Source: Synergistaceae bacterium
GTDB lineage: Bacteria > Synergistota > Synergistia > Synergistales > Aminobacteriaceae
Direction of reading: 5' to 3'
Assembly: GCA_017540085.1 (NCBI GenBank)
Contig: JAFYBQ010000006.1
Coordinates: forward strand, 62,001 to 126,000
DNA: 64,000 nt
A program made the translations under genes and the position numbers. The first letter of the stretch is position 1. The number at the start of each line of letters is the position of its first letter. The notes beneath the pieces are model-generated. The model worked only from the letters and a program-made list of their open reading frames with translations, had not been told where the DNA came from and did not search any database. Positions 46,453 to 57,663 of this stretch are shown here, piece after piece.

Positions 46453-47314
46453 GCCGGTAGATTATCGCTCGTCAAAATGTGTTGCGGTCGCGAAAAAAAA
46501 GCTCGGTGTCAAAGTCGGCCACGCAGGAACGTTAGACTCTACAGCATCTGGGCTTCTCGTTCTTCTTGCGGGAAATGCTACGCGCTTCTGCGAGTTCGTA
46601 ATGTCATTGCCGAAAGTCTACAGGGCTGTGATACAGTTCGGCGCGGAAACTAACACATACGACTATTCCGGGGATATTGTTTCGGAGAAAGGGTATCAGG
46701 ATTTTGACGGCTCAATGTTCCCGGATGTCTTGTACCGTTTCAGCGGCTACAGAATGCAGAGGCCCCCGGCGGTCTCAGCGGTGAAGATTGACGGAAAGCC
46801 CGCCTACAAATTAGCGCGCTCAGGTCAGGAAGTCGACATGAAGGAACGCCCCGTATTTTTCCGGCGTATTAACATTCTCACACCCTACAATCCTGATGAC
46901 GGCACTATGACTCTTGAGGTTCACTGCGGGCGGGGTACATACATTCGGACTCTGGCGCATGACTTGGGAAAAATTGCGGGAGTCGGTGCTTACGTGAAAT
47001 CGCTTGTGAGGGTGTCGACAGGAAATTTCACGCTTGATGAGGCTTCCTCCCCTGATGATGAGATTATCCCCCTGCCTTTGTCGAGGCTTGCGGAGAACTT
47101 CACGCGGATATACGTATCAGGCCGGGACGAACGGAGCTTCACGAACGGAATGAGCATATTACTGCGTCAGGCTGTGAGGGTCTCGCGGGGAATAACGGCG
47201 GGCGGACTGCTTTGCGTAGAGGGCGCGTCATTCGTGGGATTCGGGAGCTATGCGGGATATGATTACGTCAAGCCGGAAGTTATTGTGCCGAAAGATTTTG
47301 CAGGGCTATGCTGA
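46427..47314 (+). CDS. truB: tRNA pseudouridine-55 synthase
   Basis: 295 residues. KVGHAGTLDSTASGLL holds the catalytic aspartate; RPPAVSAVKIDGKPAYKLAR and CGRGTYIRTLAHDLG are further TruB blocks. Makes pseudouridine 55 in the T-loop. C-terminal part after about 215 is less conserved and probably a PUA-like remnant. Overlaps nrnA by 26 bases and ribF by 7. Confidence 0.95.
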   Translation: MNAVILINKPVDYRSSKCVAVAKKKLGVKVGHAGTLDSTASGLLVLLAGNATRFCEFVMSLPKVYRAVIQFGAETNTYDYSGDIVSEKGYQDFDGSMFPDVLYRFSGYRMQRPPAVSAVKIDGKPAYKLARSGQEVDMKERPVFFRRINILTPYNPDDGTMTLEVHCGRGTYIRTLAHDLGKIAGVGAYVKSLVRVSTGNFTLDEASSPDDEIIPLPLSRLAENFTRIYVSGRDERSFTNGMSILLRQAVRVSRGITAGGLLCVEGASFVGFGSYAGYDYVKPEVIVPKDFAGLC

Positions 47315-48267
47315 TTACTATAGGAGCTTTTGACGGTTTTCACAGAGGACACGCCGAACTTCTGAGGCTTTGCCGGGAAAATGCCCGCGGCGGTGATTGG
47401 AGTGTTGTTACGTTTCACCCGCACCCCTCGGAGTTTATCGGGAAGATTCACACGCTCTTCACTCTCAGGGAGCGCGAAATTATACGGCGCATTCTCGGAA
47501 TCCCTCATATGTTCGTGCTGAAATTTGACGACAGACTCATGAATTTGTCCCCCGAAAAATTTTGGCGGCTCTTGCGTGAGCGTCTCAACGTTGACGGGAT
47601 TGTGATGGGAAGTGATTTCCGTTTCGGGCACGGCAGGGAAGGGAGCGCGGAGTCCCTGCGGGAAATGGCTATTGCTGACGGAATTTTATCCCAGCGCGTA
47701 ATTATCGCTGACGTAATCGACAAGGCGGAATATTCAAGCTCAACAATCCGCGAACATATCACCGCCGGAAATGTCAGAATGGCCGCGAGGCTTCTCGGCT
47801 ATCCGTATTTCGTGATAGGGCGTGTAGTTCACGGGAACGAGCGCGGAAGGACTATGAATTTTCCCACAGCAAATATTGAGGCCGGAAAAGGCCGGGTGAT
47901 TCCTGCTTACGGGGTATACTCCTCGGCGGTTTATGTCAATGGCTCGTGGCACTGCGGTGCGCTGTCCATCGGCAATAATCCGACATTCGGCGACATTCAC
48001 GCAACAAGGGCTGAAGTTCACCTGCCTGATTTCAGCGGGGATATTTACGGCCATGAAGTTATGATGATGATACTTGACCGGGTTCGGGACATTCGGAAAT
48101 TTTCGGGCAAAGACGAGCTTATGACGCAAATCACAAGGGACATTGACACATGCCGGGAAATATACAGGGAGGTGATGACTCAGACTGACACAAAGACATT
48201 CGCAATGAACGCGGAAAAAATATACAGCTTTCACGGAATTGAACCACAAATAATAAACCTGATATAG
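47308..48267 (+). CDS. ribF: Bifunctional riboflavin kinase / FAD synthetase
   Basis: 319 residues. N-terminal FAD synthetase: TIGAFDGFHRGHAELLRLCR (HxGH-like), VVTFHPHP, and YSSSTIREHITAGN. C-terminal riboflavin kinase: GRTMNFPTANI, AYGVYSSAVYV and GNNPTFG. Makes FMN and FAD. Starts directly at the first strand, a little shorter at the N-terminus than most, but with no upstream alternative free of truB. Confidence 0.95.
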   Translation: MLITIGAFDGFHRGHAELLRLCRENARGGDWSVVTFHPHPSEFIGKIHTLFTLREREIIRRILGIPHMFVLKFDDRLMNLSPEKFWRLLRERLNVDGIVMGSDFRFGHGREGSAESLREMAIADGILSQRVIIADVIDKAEYSSSTIREHITAGNVRMAARLLGYPYFVIGRVVHGNERGRTMNFPTANIEAGKGRVIPAYGVYSSAVYVNGSWHCGALSIGNNPTFGDIHATRAEVHLPDFSGDIYGHEVMMMILDRVRDIRKFSGKDELMTQITRDIDTCREIYREVMTQTDTKTFAMNAEKIYSFHGIEPQIINLI

Positions 48268-48279
48268 AGACGATAAAAC

Positions 48280-50832
<2,553 letters not shown>

Positions 50833-50870
50833 TAGTGCCAATATCACACAGTAAGGAGTGAGAGCGAAAT

Positions 50871-52673
50871 ATGAGCTGGATAATTCTTGCGCTGACATTG
50901 GGCGCGTCAATAACATCAATCATACACGGGGTATTTATGCTTTTCGGCTCATTGTCCGTAACCGGCGGGGCTGTGTTCGGAATACCGTCCACGCTGCTGG
51001 CAAGCCTCCCGGTAATTTCGGCGGTCATTGCCCTGATAGGAGGCATTACGGCCTTCAACCAAAGCAAGTGGGGCGCGCTGTTCCTGTTCATAGCGATGGG
51101 ATTATGCGTTCCTGCGCGGGATACCTGGCTTTACGGGGGGCTGTATTTCTTTGCGGGGCTTTTCTGTTTCTTCCTGAGACCGAAACAGGCCGATGACGAT
51201 TCATTGTACTATGATGATGACGACGGAGAGCCTTACGCGGAGGACGCAGATTTCTACTATGACCAGTCCGCGCCTGATGTGCGGGAAATTCCGAACGACA
51301 ATGCCGGGACTGTGAATGCGCCTGATTCCGATGATCCTCTTATCGGGGGGAATATCTCAGTAAGCGATGCCCTGCAGATTACGCAGCAGGAGCCGCCCAA
51401 GCTCCGCCGGAGAATGTCGAAATCCTGCCCGGAATGCGGAGCGATAGTTTCACGCGAAAATAGGTACTGCCCTACATGCGGTGCGAAACTCTCAATGATT
51501 CCTGACTCGGAAAACTTCACGATTTCCGGGCGCGATGATGATATTGACATCGAGAAGCTGAATGACCAGCTGCTTACCCCAATGAATAATCTTGATGATG
51601 ATGACGGTTTCGCGGAACAGCAGTTCCGGGACAATGACACTCAGAATATTTCTGTGAATGATGGTGATGATATGACGAGAACGGAGACAGCCCCGGATTA
51701 CCGCGTTCAGGTGAGGCCGGGAATGAATACAGGAGGGGACGAAACATTGAGGCAAGGCGGAAAAAGGCTGTCAGCCAATGAGGCAGCGTCAAGCTATCAG
51801 GATTTTTCACGTTACGCGAGCGCGGGGAAAAAACGCAAACGCTCTACAGGGCGCAGGGTGTTAAGCATGTTGCTGCTTGTGGCGGCTGTGGGAGGAGCAT
51901 TGTATTTCCTTCTTGGACTGAGAAAACTACCGCCGGGAGACCTTCCCCCTATCGCAAAAACTGAAGTCGCGCAGGAGACAAAGCCCCTGCCGATTGCGGA
52001 GCCTGAGCCGGAGAAAGTAACTCCCCCGGCAAAAACCGCCGAGCCTGTCGGAATCGCCGTAGCAGAAAACGTACTGCCCAATTTCACGCCCGACAGAGAG
52101 CCGAGAAACGGAATAATCACGGGAAACGGCGTAAATATGCGCGCAGATCACACAACAAGCTCATCAAGCGTAACAAAGCTCAGGCAGAATACAAGAGTTG
52201 AAGTTCTCGGTACGTTCGATGTTCCTTCGGGGAAATTCGCCGGGACATGGTACAACATCCGCACGGGAAGCCATGAAGGATGGGTGTACGGGAGATACTT
52301 GCAGCCTTTGGGCGGGAGTCTTCCTGCGGGATATTCGGCGGCTCTGCTAAAATCGTTTGGCGGCAACAGGAAGCAGCTTGTAGAATCGCTCGGCAATCCC
52401 ACAAGAAGCACAGGTTCAACAGCGGAATGGCCCGGGCTTACGGCGACTTTTAAGGGCGATGACGTAACGCGCCTGCGCCTTAGCAGCTCAAGCCGGGAAT
52501 TACAGAACGGACTAAAGCCGGGAATGAGTCAGTCCGCTCTCCGTCAGATTATGGGCTACCCTTCAAGCCAGAACGGGCGCACCCTAAATTACAATGAGAA
52601 TGGCAAGACAGGATTAACGGTTCAGCTTGACCGCAACAATTCAGTAACAACAATCACAGTTAGCGAAATATAA
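50871..52673 (+). CDS. Multi-domain membrane protein with zinc ribbon and SH3b domain
   Basis: 600 residues. Order: three or four hydrophobic segments (about 1-105); acidic linker; a zinc ribbon with two C-x-x-C pairs (CPECGAIVSRENRYCPTCGA, about 185-204); a long acidic linker; one membrane segment (about 328-345); Pro/Glu linker; an SH3b domain (about 415-480: NGVNMRADHTTSSSSVTKLR ... GWVYGRYLQ); and a C-terminal repeat of a small domain ending VTTITVSEI. SH3b domains in the periplasm often bind wall peptides. AAGGAG precedes the ATG. No family name; the layout suggests an envelope sensor or scaffold. Followed by a strong terminator. Confidence 0.65.
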   Translation: MSWIILALTLGASITSIIHGVFMLFGSLSVTGGAVFGIPSTLLASLPVISAVIALIGGITAFNQSKWGALFLFIAMGLCVPARDTWLYGGLYFFAGLFCFFLRPKQADDDSLYYDDDDGEPYAEDADFYYDQSAPDVREIPNDNAGTVNAPDSDDPLIGGNISVSDALQITQQEPPKLRRRMSKSCPECGAIVSRENRYCPTCGAKLSMIPDSENFTISGRDDDIDIEKLNDQLLTPMNNLDDDDGFAEQQFRDNDTQNISVNDGDDMTRTETAPDYRVQVRPGMNTGGDETLRQGGKRLSANEAASSYQDFSRYASAGKKRKRSTGRRVLSMLLLVAAVGGALYFLLGLRKLPPGDLPPIAKTEVAQETKPLPIAEPEPEKVTPPAKTAEPVGIAVAENVLPNFTPDREPRNGIITGNGVNMRADHTTSSSSVTKLRQNTRVEVLGTFDVPSGKFAGTWYNIRTGSHEGWVYGRYLQPLGGSLPAGYSAALLKSFGGNRKQLVESLGNPTRSTGSTAEWPGLTATFKGDDVTRLRLSSSSRELQNGLKPGMSQSALRQIMGYPSSQNGRTLNYNENGKTGLTVQLDRNNSVTTITVSEI

Positions 52674-52693
52674 TCGGCGTGAGAAACAAAAAG

Positions 52694-52726
52694 CCCCCGG
52701 GAAAATCTCCGGGGGTTAATTTTTTG
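52694..52726 (+). terminator. Rho-independent terminator of the long operon
   Basis: CCCCCGG (52694-52700) pairs exactly with CCGGGGG (52709-52715), then TTAATTTTTT. Ends the rimP-to-SH3 transcript. Confidence 0.88.
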
Positions 52727-52745
52727 CCTGATGATTATTCCGTGA

Positions 52746-52880
52746 TTACTTCAGCATGTCCGTTACTGCCTTCACTGCTACGGCGTTCCCGCTCCAGTCG
52801 TGAGCCTCAACGAACGTGTAGAGCGGCATGGGAATGTCTCCCCACCAAATCGGATAGCCGAAATATATCGTGTCATAGTT
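52746..52880 (-). pseudogene. Flavodoxin remnant
   Basis: On the reverse strand the frame reads NYDTIYFGYPIWWGDIPMPL followed by YTFVEAHDWSG, which is the core of class flavodoxin_4 proteins (Y-D-x-I-x-x-G-x-P-x-W-W), and ends NAVAVKAVTDMLK then TAA. The N-terminal FMN-phosphate loop is missing and the usual C-terminal third after D-W-S-G is absent, replaced by a short tail. So it is a fragment, about 45 of 150-170 codons. Its upstream break coincides with the edge of an AT-rich island. Confidence 0.7.
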
Positions 52881-53177
52881 ACTTGAAACATATAAATATA
52901 TCTATGCAACAAGTTTTACAGTATAAAACTGCTGGCGTACTACACACCTCTATCAAGTCCGCTATAATAGCATTCCTGACTACTTGGTTACTTGGCTGAA
53001 CATTTTACAGACGAAACCTTTTCCTTCGTCTAACCGCCTATATTCAGTTGTCAAAAAACTTGTTACTTCATTCGATGTCTTGTTCGTCGACTCTGTTCAG
53101 AACTATGTGATTCACCGAATAAATTAGATATTATCATACATTCGCATATAAAACAAAGATAAGAATTTAATACGCAT
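52874..53177. other. AT-rich island with inverted repeats, no gene
   Basis: Composition changes sharply from the GC-rich neighbours. CATAGTTACTTGAAACA (52874-52890) faces an imperfect inverted copy, TGTTCAGAACTATG (53094-53107). AACAAGTTTT (52908-52917) faces AAAACTTGTT (53055-53064). A perfect hairpin AGACGAA/TTCGTCT stands at 53009-53031. GTTACTT occurs at 52878, 52987 and 53062. Only very short open frames. Looks like a decayed small mobile element or its ends; no transposase and no CRISPR repeat seen. Confidence 0.45.
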
Positions 53178-54506
53178 TTAATCCCTTCTTGAAGTCAACG
53201 ATTGCAGGAATTTTTCAGCAAGATGTTCGTTCCCGTAAAAGTTTATGTGAAGGTAGGATGCTAAAATATTCCCCCGCGCAAAGCCTCCGGGATGACTCCC
53301 GCTCCTGTTTCGCCTCGTCATCTCAAACGCGCAGAACTCCCCGAAAGTCTCAGGCTCAATCCGCGAATAGTGGTACTCATGGCCGCGAACAATATCACCC
53401 TCACGGCACAATATATTATTCCTCATTGCCCGCCCTGACATGTAGCCCATCACAGCCCGCCCGGTCATGAACGAGTCCCCCGGAATTACCCCGGCCATGT
53501 CGAATTTATGCCCGTCATTGTCGCAAAGAGTCCGGCAAAGATACATCATCCCCCCGCATTCGGCTAACATGGGCTTTCTGCACTGTCTCACGCTCTCAAT
53601 CATGGTAACGTTCCCGGCGAGTCCTTCCGCGAAAATTTCAGGATACCCCCCGCAGAATATATAGCCGTCAGCCTCCGGGAGTCTCTCATCATTCAGCGGG
53701 CTGAACGCGATAATCTCAGCTCCGAGAGTCTCAAGCGTCTTCAGGCTCTCAGGGTAAACGAACGTGAACGCCTCATCACATGCGACTCCGACTCGGACGT
53801 TATATTTTGCTGACGGGACAAATTCACCGCATGGCCGAATCTCCCGGACATTTCCTGCGGCCTCTAGTATTCCGTCAACGTCAACTGAAGACTCAAATTT
53901 CCCGGCGAGAGTCCCGAAATCGTATCCGCAATTTTCCCCCGCCTGTATCAGCCCTAAATGACGCTCAGGAATCTTCATGCCGTCATCCCGCCTCAATGCA
54001 CCGAGAAACTTTATGCCCTTCTCAGTTAGTGCTGACGATATAATTTCCTCGTGGTATTCTGACCCCGTGAAATTCAGAAGCACTCCCGCGAGATTTATAT
54101 CACGGTCATATTCACGGAAGCCCAATGCCAAAGCCGCGGCACTCTCTCCCATTGAACGCGCATTAATCACAAGCACAACGGGAGAGCCTGTAAGCCTCGC
54201 GATTTCCGCCGTGCTGTTTTCTCCCCCGTCATAGAGTCCCATTGCACCCTCGATTAATGCGATGTCTTTCCCGCGTGATGTTGAGTCGAAAAGCTGAAGA
54301 GTCCTGTCCTCCGTCATTAGCCACGTGTCGAGATTGTACGCCTGACAGTTTCCGGCCATGCTGAGATATTCGCGGTCAATGTAGTCCGGCCCGGCCTTGT
54401 ACGCTGAGACAGTCAGCCCCCGCTTTCTGAGGCAGGCGAGAAGGGCGCATGTTACTGTAGTTTTCCCGGAGCGGCTTGATGTCCCGGCGATTAGTACGCG
54501 CCTCAA
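53178..54506 (-). CDS. cobB: Cobyrinic acid a,c-diamide synthase (CobB/CbiA)
   Basis: 442 residues. Amidates two side chains of cobyrinic acid (or hydrogenobyrinate) with glutamine and ATP. N-terminal ATPase: AGTSSRSGKTT (P-loop), KAGPDYIDREYL and EGAMGLYDG. C-terminal class I glutaminase-like domain with the nucleophile in MLAECGGMMYL (about Cys316) and YHYSRIEP near the end. Its ATG overlaps the stop of thiT (ATGA), so it is the second gene behind a TPP riboswitch. No other cobalamin gene is nearby. Confidence 0.93.
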   Translation of the reverse strand: MRRVLIAGTSSRSGKTTVTCALLACLRKRGLTVSAYKAGPDYIDREYLSMAGNCQAYNLDTWLMTEDRTLQLFDSTSRGKDIALIEGAMGLYDGGENSTAEIARLTGSPVVLVINARSMGESAAALALGFREYDRDINLAGVLLNFTGSEYHEEIISSALTEKGIKFLGALRRDDGMKIPERHLGLIQAGENCGYDFGTLAGKFESSVDVDGILEAAGNVREIRPCGEFVPSAKYNVRVGVACDEAFTFVYPESLKTLETLGAEIIAFSPLNDERLPEADGYIFCGGYPEIFAEGLAGNVTMIESVRQCRKPMLAECGGMMYLCRTLCDNDGHKFDMAGVIPGDSFMTGRAVMGYMSGRAMRNNILCREGDIVRGHEYHYSRIEPETFGEFCAFEMTRRNRSGSHPGGFARGNILASYLHINFYGNEHLAEKFLQSLTSRRD

Positions 54507-55012
54507 ACGGCTAATTCGCGCTCAAGAATCTTCCACAGGATTAGCGCGGCGATTCCTGAGACTAAATATTTCACGCCGAGAACGGGAGCATTGTAGAAGA
54601 ATGAATATACCCATGGGCTTTGGCCTTCGGGGGCATACTGCGCGAAAAATATCGCCCCGGAAACTATGCTTGATGATGTCATTCCTGCAAACGCGAGAAT
54701 GAGTCCAAGCCACCACGGGTGAAGGTCAGCCAGTCCCACGAATGAATAGGCCAGCGGGTAATCAAGAATGGCCTGCACGGGGTTGTAGACGTATGCGCCG
54801 AGAAGTATACGCAGTACACCGGACAAAGCTCCGGCGGCAATTCCCCATTTCCATCCGCGGCGGTACGTGAAAAGAATCAGCGGGACAAGCTCAAAGTCTA
54901 CTGAGCCTCCCTGCGGCATCGTGAAAAGGTTGATTTTTGTCATGACAAACGACAGGGCTACGCATAAAGCACACTCAATCATTGCGGCGGTGTTTGCGCG
55001 TCTTGAAGGCAT
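54503..55012 (-). CDS. thiT: Thiamine ECF transporter substrate-binding subunit ThiT
   Basis: 169 residues with about six hydrophobic segments. The start IECALCVALSFVMTKINLF followed by MPQGGSVDFELVPLILF and YRRGWKWGIAAGALSG matches ThiT (YuaJ), the membrane subunit that binds thiamine and docks on a shared energy-coupling module (not in the window). AGGAGG 8 bases upstream. The TPP riboswitch directly upstream confirms the substrate. Translationally coupled to cobB. Confidence 0.92.
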   Translation of the reverse strand: MPSRRANTAAMIECALCVALSFVMTKINLFTMPQGGSVDFELVPLILFTYRRGWKWGIAAGALSGVLRILLGAYVYNPVQAILDYPLAYSFVGLADLHPWWLGLILAFAGMTSSSIVSGAIFFAQYAPEGQSPWVYSFFYNAPVLGVKYLVSGIAALILWKILERELAV

Positions 55013-55059
55013 GATGTTTCCTCCTGATGTGCGAAATTTTCAGGGCGGGTATAAATTTT

Positions 55060-55143
55060 GTCTCCCTGCGGCGGAATTGCCCGCTTCAGGTTCAAAGGGT
55101 CGGTGATTTTTCTCACCCTCTCAGCAAAAATAAGCTCCCCTGA
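55060..55143 (-). promoter_or_regulatory. TPP riboswitch (THI element)
   Basis: On the reverse strand, in order: CAGGGGAGC, the CTGAGAGGGTG pyrimidine-sensing arm, GACCCTTTGAACCTGA, and GGGCAATTCCGCCGCAGGGAG. The CTGAGA and ACCCTTTGAACCTGA cores are the invariant parts of the thiamine pyrophosphate riboswitch. Lies between promoter and thiT. Expected to shut off thiT and cobB when TPP is high; the short distance to the ribosome site suggests control of translation, and no separate terminator is obvious. Confidence 0.93.
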
Positions 55144-55152
55144 ATGCAGAAT

Positions 55153-55181
55153 ATTATAACGCTTTACGCAATTTATGTTAA
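55153..55181 (-). promoter_or_regulatory. Promoter of the thiT-cobB transcript
   Basis: Reverse strand TTAACA (55176-55181), 17-base spacer, TATAAT (55153-55158). Start expected near 55146, just before the riboswitch. Confidence 0.8.
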
Positions 55182-55221
55182 AATTCAATCAGTAAAATTC
55201 ATGTCAAGGGAGTAATGTTTA

Positions 55222-57555
55222 ATGAAAAAATTTTGCGTTACGTTTTACCTTTTCATACTGGCATCGTTTGTGTTCGCGATGTCAGGCTGCGGGGGCAGCA
55301 GCGGCGGAACTGTCGCCATCAATGACAACGGCAGCGGCGGCAACACTTCCACACAGTCAGCACAGAGCAGGAGAATGATATTCACCTCATCGGCACTCAA
55401 GCGCGGCAAAAACTACAGGCTTTTTCTGGGGAAAAATGCAAACGCGTTAGAGTTAAATACACCGGAGAACCCGAAATTTTTTCTTCCTCCTGTAACAAGA
55501 GGAAGCGAGGATATTACGCTCAATCTTGAGTTTAGCAGCGAGGTGAACCCGGATTTACCGTTCATGATTACGGAAGGGGATGGCGAAACGGTGGTGTTCT
55601 CCTACAATCCCAAAGGAACGGGCGAGGACACAACATCAAGGCAAGTTAAGCGTTACGGCGACGGAATGTATTATTTAACATACTCAAGCCTTACGCTCAC
55701 GGGCGCGTCAGTCGAGCTTGAAGAAAGCGAGGGAATCATTGACATCGTGCTTAACTCTGACGGTACAGCCACAGCAAGCGGGGATGAAGTCCCCGTGTAT
55801 GATTATGTGTGGCACGCAGACCCTCAGCACCCGGCGGAATATTGGACGCTCGGCGCGAACGGGACAGATGAGCTTGACGCGGACGCATACGAGACGGCAA
55901 TAGAGGAAGGCGGCACGAACAACGGAATCTATATCGCCCGTGATATTCGCTACACTTCAGACACGCTGAACTTCACGACATCACAGACAGCCACAAAGGA
56001 CGAGGATACAGAGTATGTAGTGTATTACGATTTCACGTCCGAGGCTGTAAGGTCGGCTCTTGCTAATGTTGTGTCTACATACGGGTCAGCGTACAGCAGC
56101 GACAAGTACATTTTCGCGACTCTCCCGATGTCCATGGGCATGGGCGGCGGTATGCCCGGCGGAACAATGCCCAGCGGTGATATGGGCGGCTTCCCCGGCG
56201 GAAATATGCCCAGCGGCGACATGGGCGGGAATCCTCCCAGCGGTATGCCCAGCGGCGACAGAGGCGGAAATCCTCCCAGCGGCGGCTTCCCCGGCAATAA
56301 TACTCAGCTTCCCATTATGGGCGCGGCTTCTGACAGCTCAATAGCGGCTGTTTCAACAATGCTTCACTCATCGGCGGACGCTTACGCAAACCCCGTGCTT
56401 CACATCACCGAACCCGGAACTTACAGACTTTCAGGAACATGGAACGGTCAGATATGGATTGAAACGGGAGCTAAGGCACGTCATCAGGTCGGGCTTATCC
56501 TGAACGGCGTTACGGTGAAATGCAAAGTTGCACCCGCGCTTGTGTTCTACAAGGTCTACAAGTGGGCAGAGGATAACGGCTACGATGACCAGGACACATT
56601 AGCCACTAATAACCTGTGGCGGAATATCGGCGGGAAAATGTTAAGCGGAGACGGATATTTCTACAACGGCGCAATTGTTGAGGTTGCTGACGGGACGACA
56701 AACACCTTCACCGGCGCGAACGTCTACAGGATTCTTGAGCTTTGCCCGAAACTTACGGACAGCGGAGACGAAGAAGTTGTGAAATACACAGGCTCAAGCA
56801 TAAAGATAGGGACAGACATCGGCCAGCAGGAAAAGATGTACAAACTTGACGGGGCATTCCATTCCCGGCGGTCTATGGTAATCGGCGGAGGCGAAGCGGG
56901 TACAGGTACGCTCAATATTACGTCCTCGACATATGAAGGTCTCGACTCTGAAATGCACCTTGTTGTCAACAGCGGCATAATCAATGTTACGGCGGCTGAT
57001 GACGGAATCAACGTCAACGAGGATTATGTTTCAGTGTTCCAGATGGACGGCGGGACTCTCACGGTGTCTTCAACAGGCGGAGACGGCATAGACTCTAACG
57101 GATGGATTGCCATCAACGGCGGAAAGGTTGACATCACCGCAGGAAGCTCAAGCACAGGTGTTGAGGCAGGCATGGACTATGATAATGATTTATACATCTA
57201 CGACAGCAGTGCGTACACATATCATCAGGCAAGCTCACAGGGCGGCGGCGGAAATACTCCCCCAAGCGGCGGTACAGACACAGGCACAGCCAGCGGAGAC
57301 CAGTCCGGCAGCACAGGCACAGGCACGACAAGCGGCGACCAGTCCGGCACGGATACAGGAACAACAACATACAACACACTTCCTGTAACCGAGATAAAAC
57401 ATACCATCGGAAACGGCGCGGCGGTGTTCATATTGTTCCCCAACGATTCAACCATTCAGACTGACACCGAGGGCGAAAGGACAATCCCTCCAAGAAGTAA
57501 CTCATTCGTCATTGAGCACAAGGTAAACGATTTCTCCGGAATATATGGCTATTGA
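55222..57555 (+). CDS. Lipoprotein with Cthe_2159-type (DUF4353) carbohydrate-binding beta-helix
   Basis: 777 residues. Signal peptide with lipobox (FVFAMSGCGG, Cys about 23). An N-terminal domain (about 50-190: FTSSALKRGKNYRLFLGKNA) shared with the next lipoprotein. A low-complexity Gly/Met/Pro/Ser stretch (about 303-360, repeats of MPSGDMGG). Then a beta-helix-like domain (about 390-680) with HSRRSMVIGGGEAGTGTLNI, AADDGINVNEDYVSVFQMDG and GDGIDSNGWIAINGGKVDIT, the pattern of the Cthe_2159 pectate/cellulose-binding family with calcium sites. A second Gly/Thr linker and a short end (VNDFSGIYGY). Outer-surface polysaccharide binding is plausible. Promoter not obvious. Confidence 0.75.
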   Translation: MKKFCVTFYLFILASFVFAMSGCGGSSGGTVAINDNGSGGNTSTQSAQSRRMIFTSSALKRGKNYRLFLGKNANALELNTPENPKFFLPPVTRGSEDITLNLEFSSEVNPDLPFMITEGDGETVVFSYNPKGTGEDTTSRQVKRYGDGMYYLTYSSLTLTGASVELEESEGIIDIVLNSDGTATASGDEVPVYDYVWHADPQHPAEYWTLGANGTDELDADAYETAIEEGGTNNGIYIARDIRYTSDTLNFTTSQTATKDEDTEYVVYYDFTSEAVRSALANVVSTYGSAYSSDKYIFATLPMSMGMGGGMPGGTMPSGDMGGFPGGNMPSGDMGGNPPSGMPSGDRGGNPPSGGFPGNNTQLPIMGAASDSSIAAVSTMLHSSADAYANPVLHITEPGTYRLSGTWNGQIWIETGAKARHQVGLILNGVTVKCKVAPALVFYKVYKWAEDNGYDDQDTLATNNLWRNIGGKMLSGDGYFYNGAIVEVADGTTNTFTGANVYRILELCPKLTDSGDEEVVKYTGSSIKIGTDIGQQEKMYKLDGAFHSRRSMVIGGGEAGTGTLNITSSTYEGLDSEMHLVVNSGIINVTAADDGINVNEDYVSVFQMDGGTLTVSSTGGDGIDSNGWIAINGGKVDITAGSSSTGVEAGMDYDNDLYIYDSSAYTYHQASSQGGGGNTPPSGGTDTGTASGDQSGSTGTGTTSGDQSGTDTGTTTYNTLPVTEIKHTIGNGAAVFILFPNDSTIQTDTEGERTIPPRSNSFVIEHKVNDFSGIYGY

Positions 57556-57572
57556 GTCCTAATACGGATGAT

Positions 57573-57605
57573 GAGGGTACTTCCCTAGGGGGTACTCTCT
57601 TTTTT
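57573..57605 (+). terminator. Rho-independent terminator
   Basis: A 12-base stem with several G-T pairs (GAGGGTAC... with ...GTACTCTC) around a TA-centred loop, then six T. Confidence 0.8.
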
Positions 57606-57663
57606 ATGGCCGGAATGAGTGTAGAATAGGCACATCACATTTCACATACTCGGAGGAATTTCC

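Noticed and set aside
52679-52999. 106-codon forward frame after the SH3b gene
   Set aside because: It runs through the terminator hairpin and the antisense of the flavodoxin remnant, with no ribosome site.
52900-53110. CRISPR array or tracrRNA in the AT-rich island
   Set aside because: GTTTTA-like and hairpin sequences are present, but no repeat unit recurs with spacers and no cas gene lies in the window.
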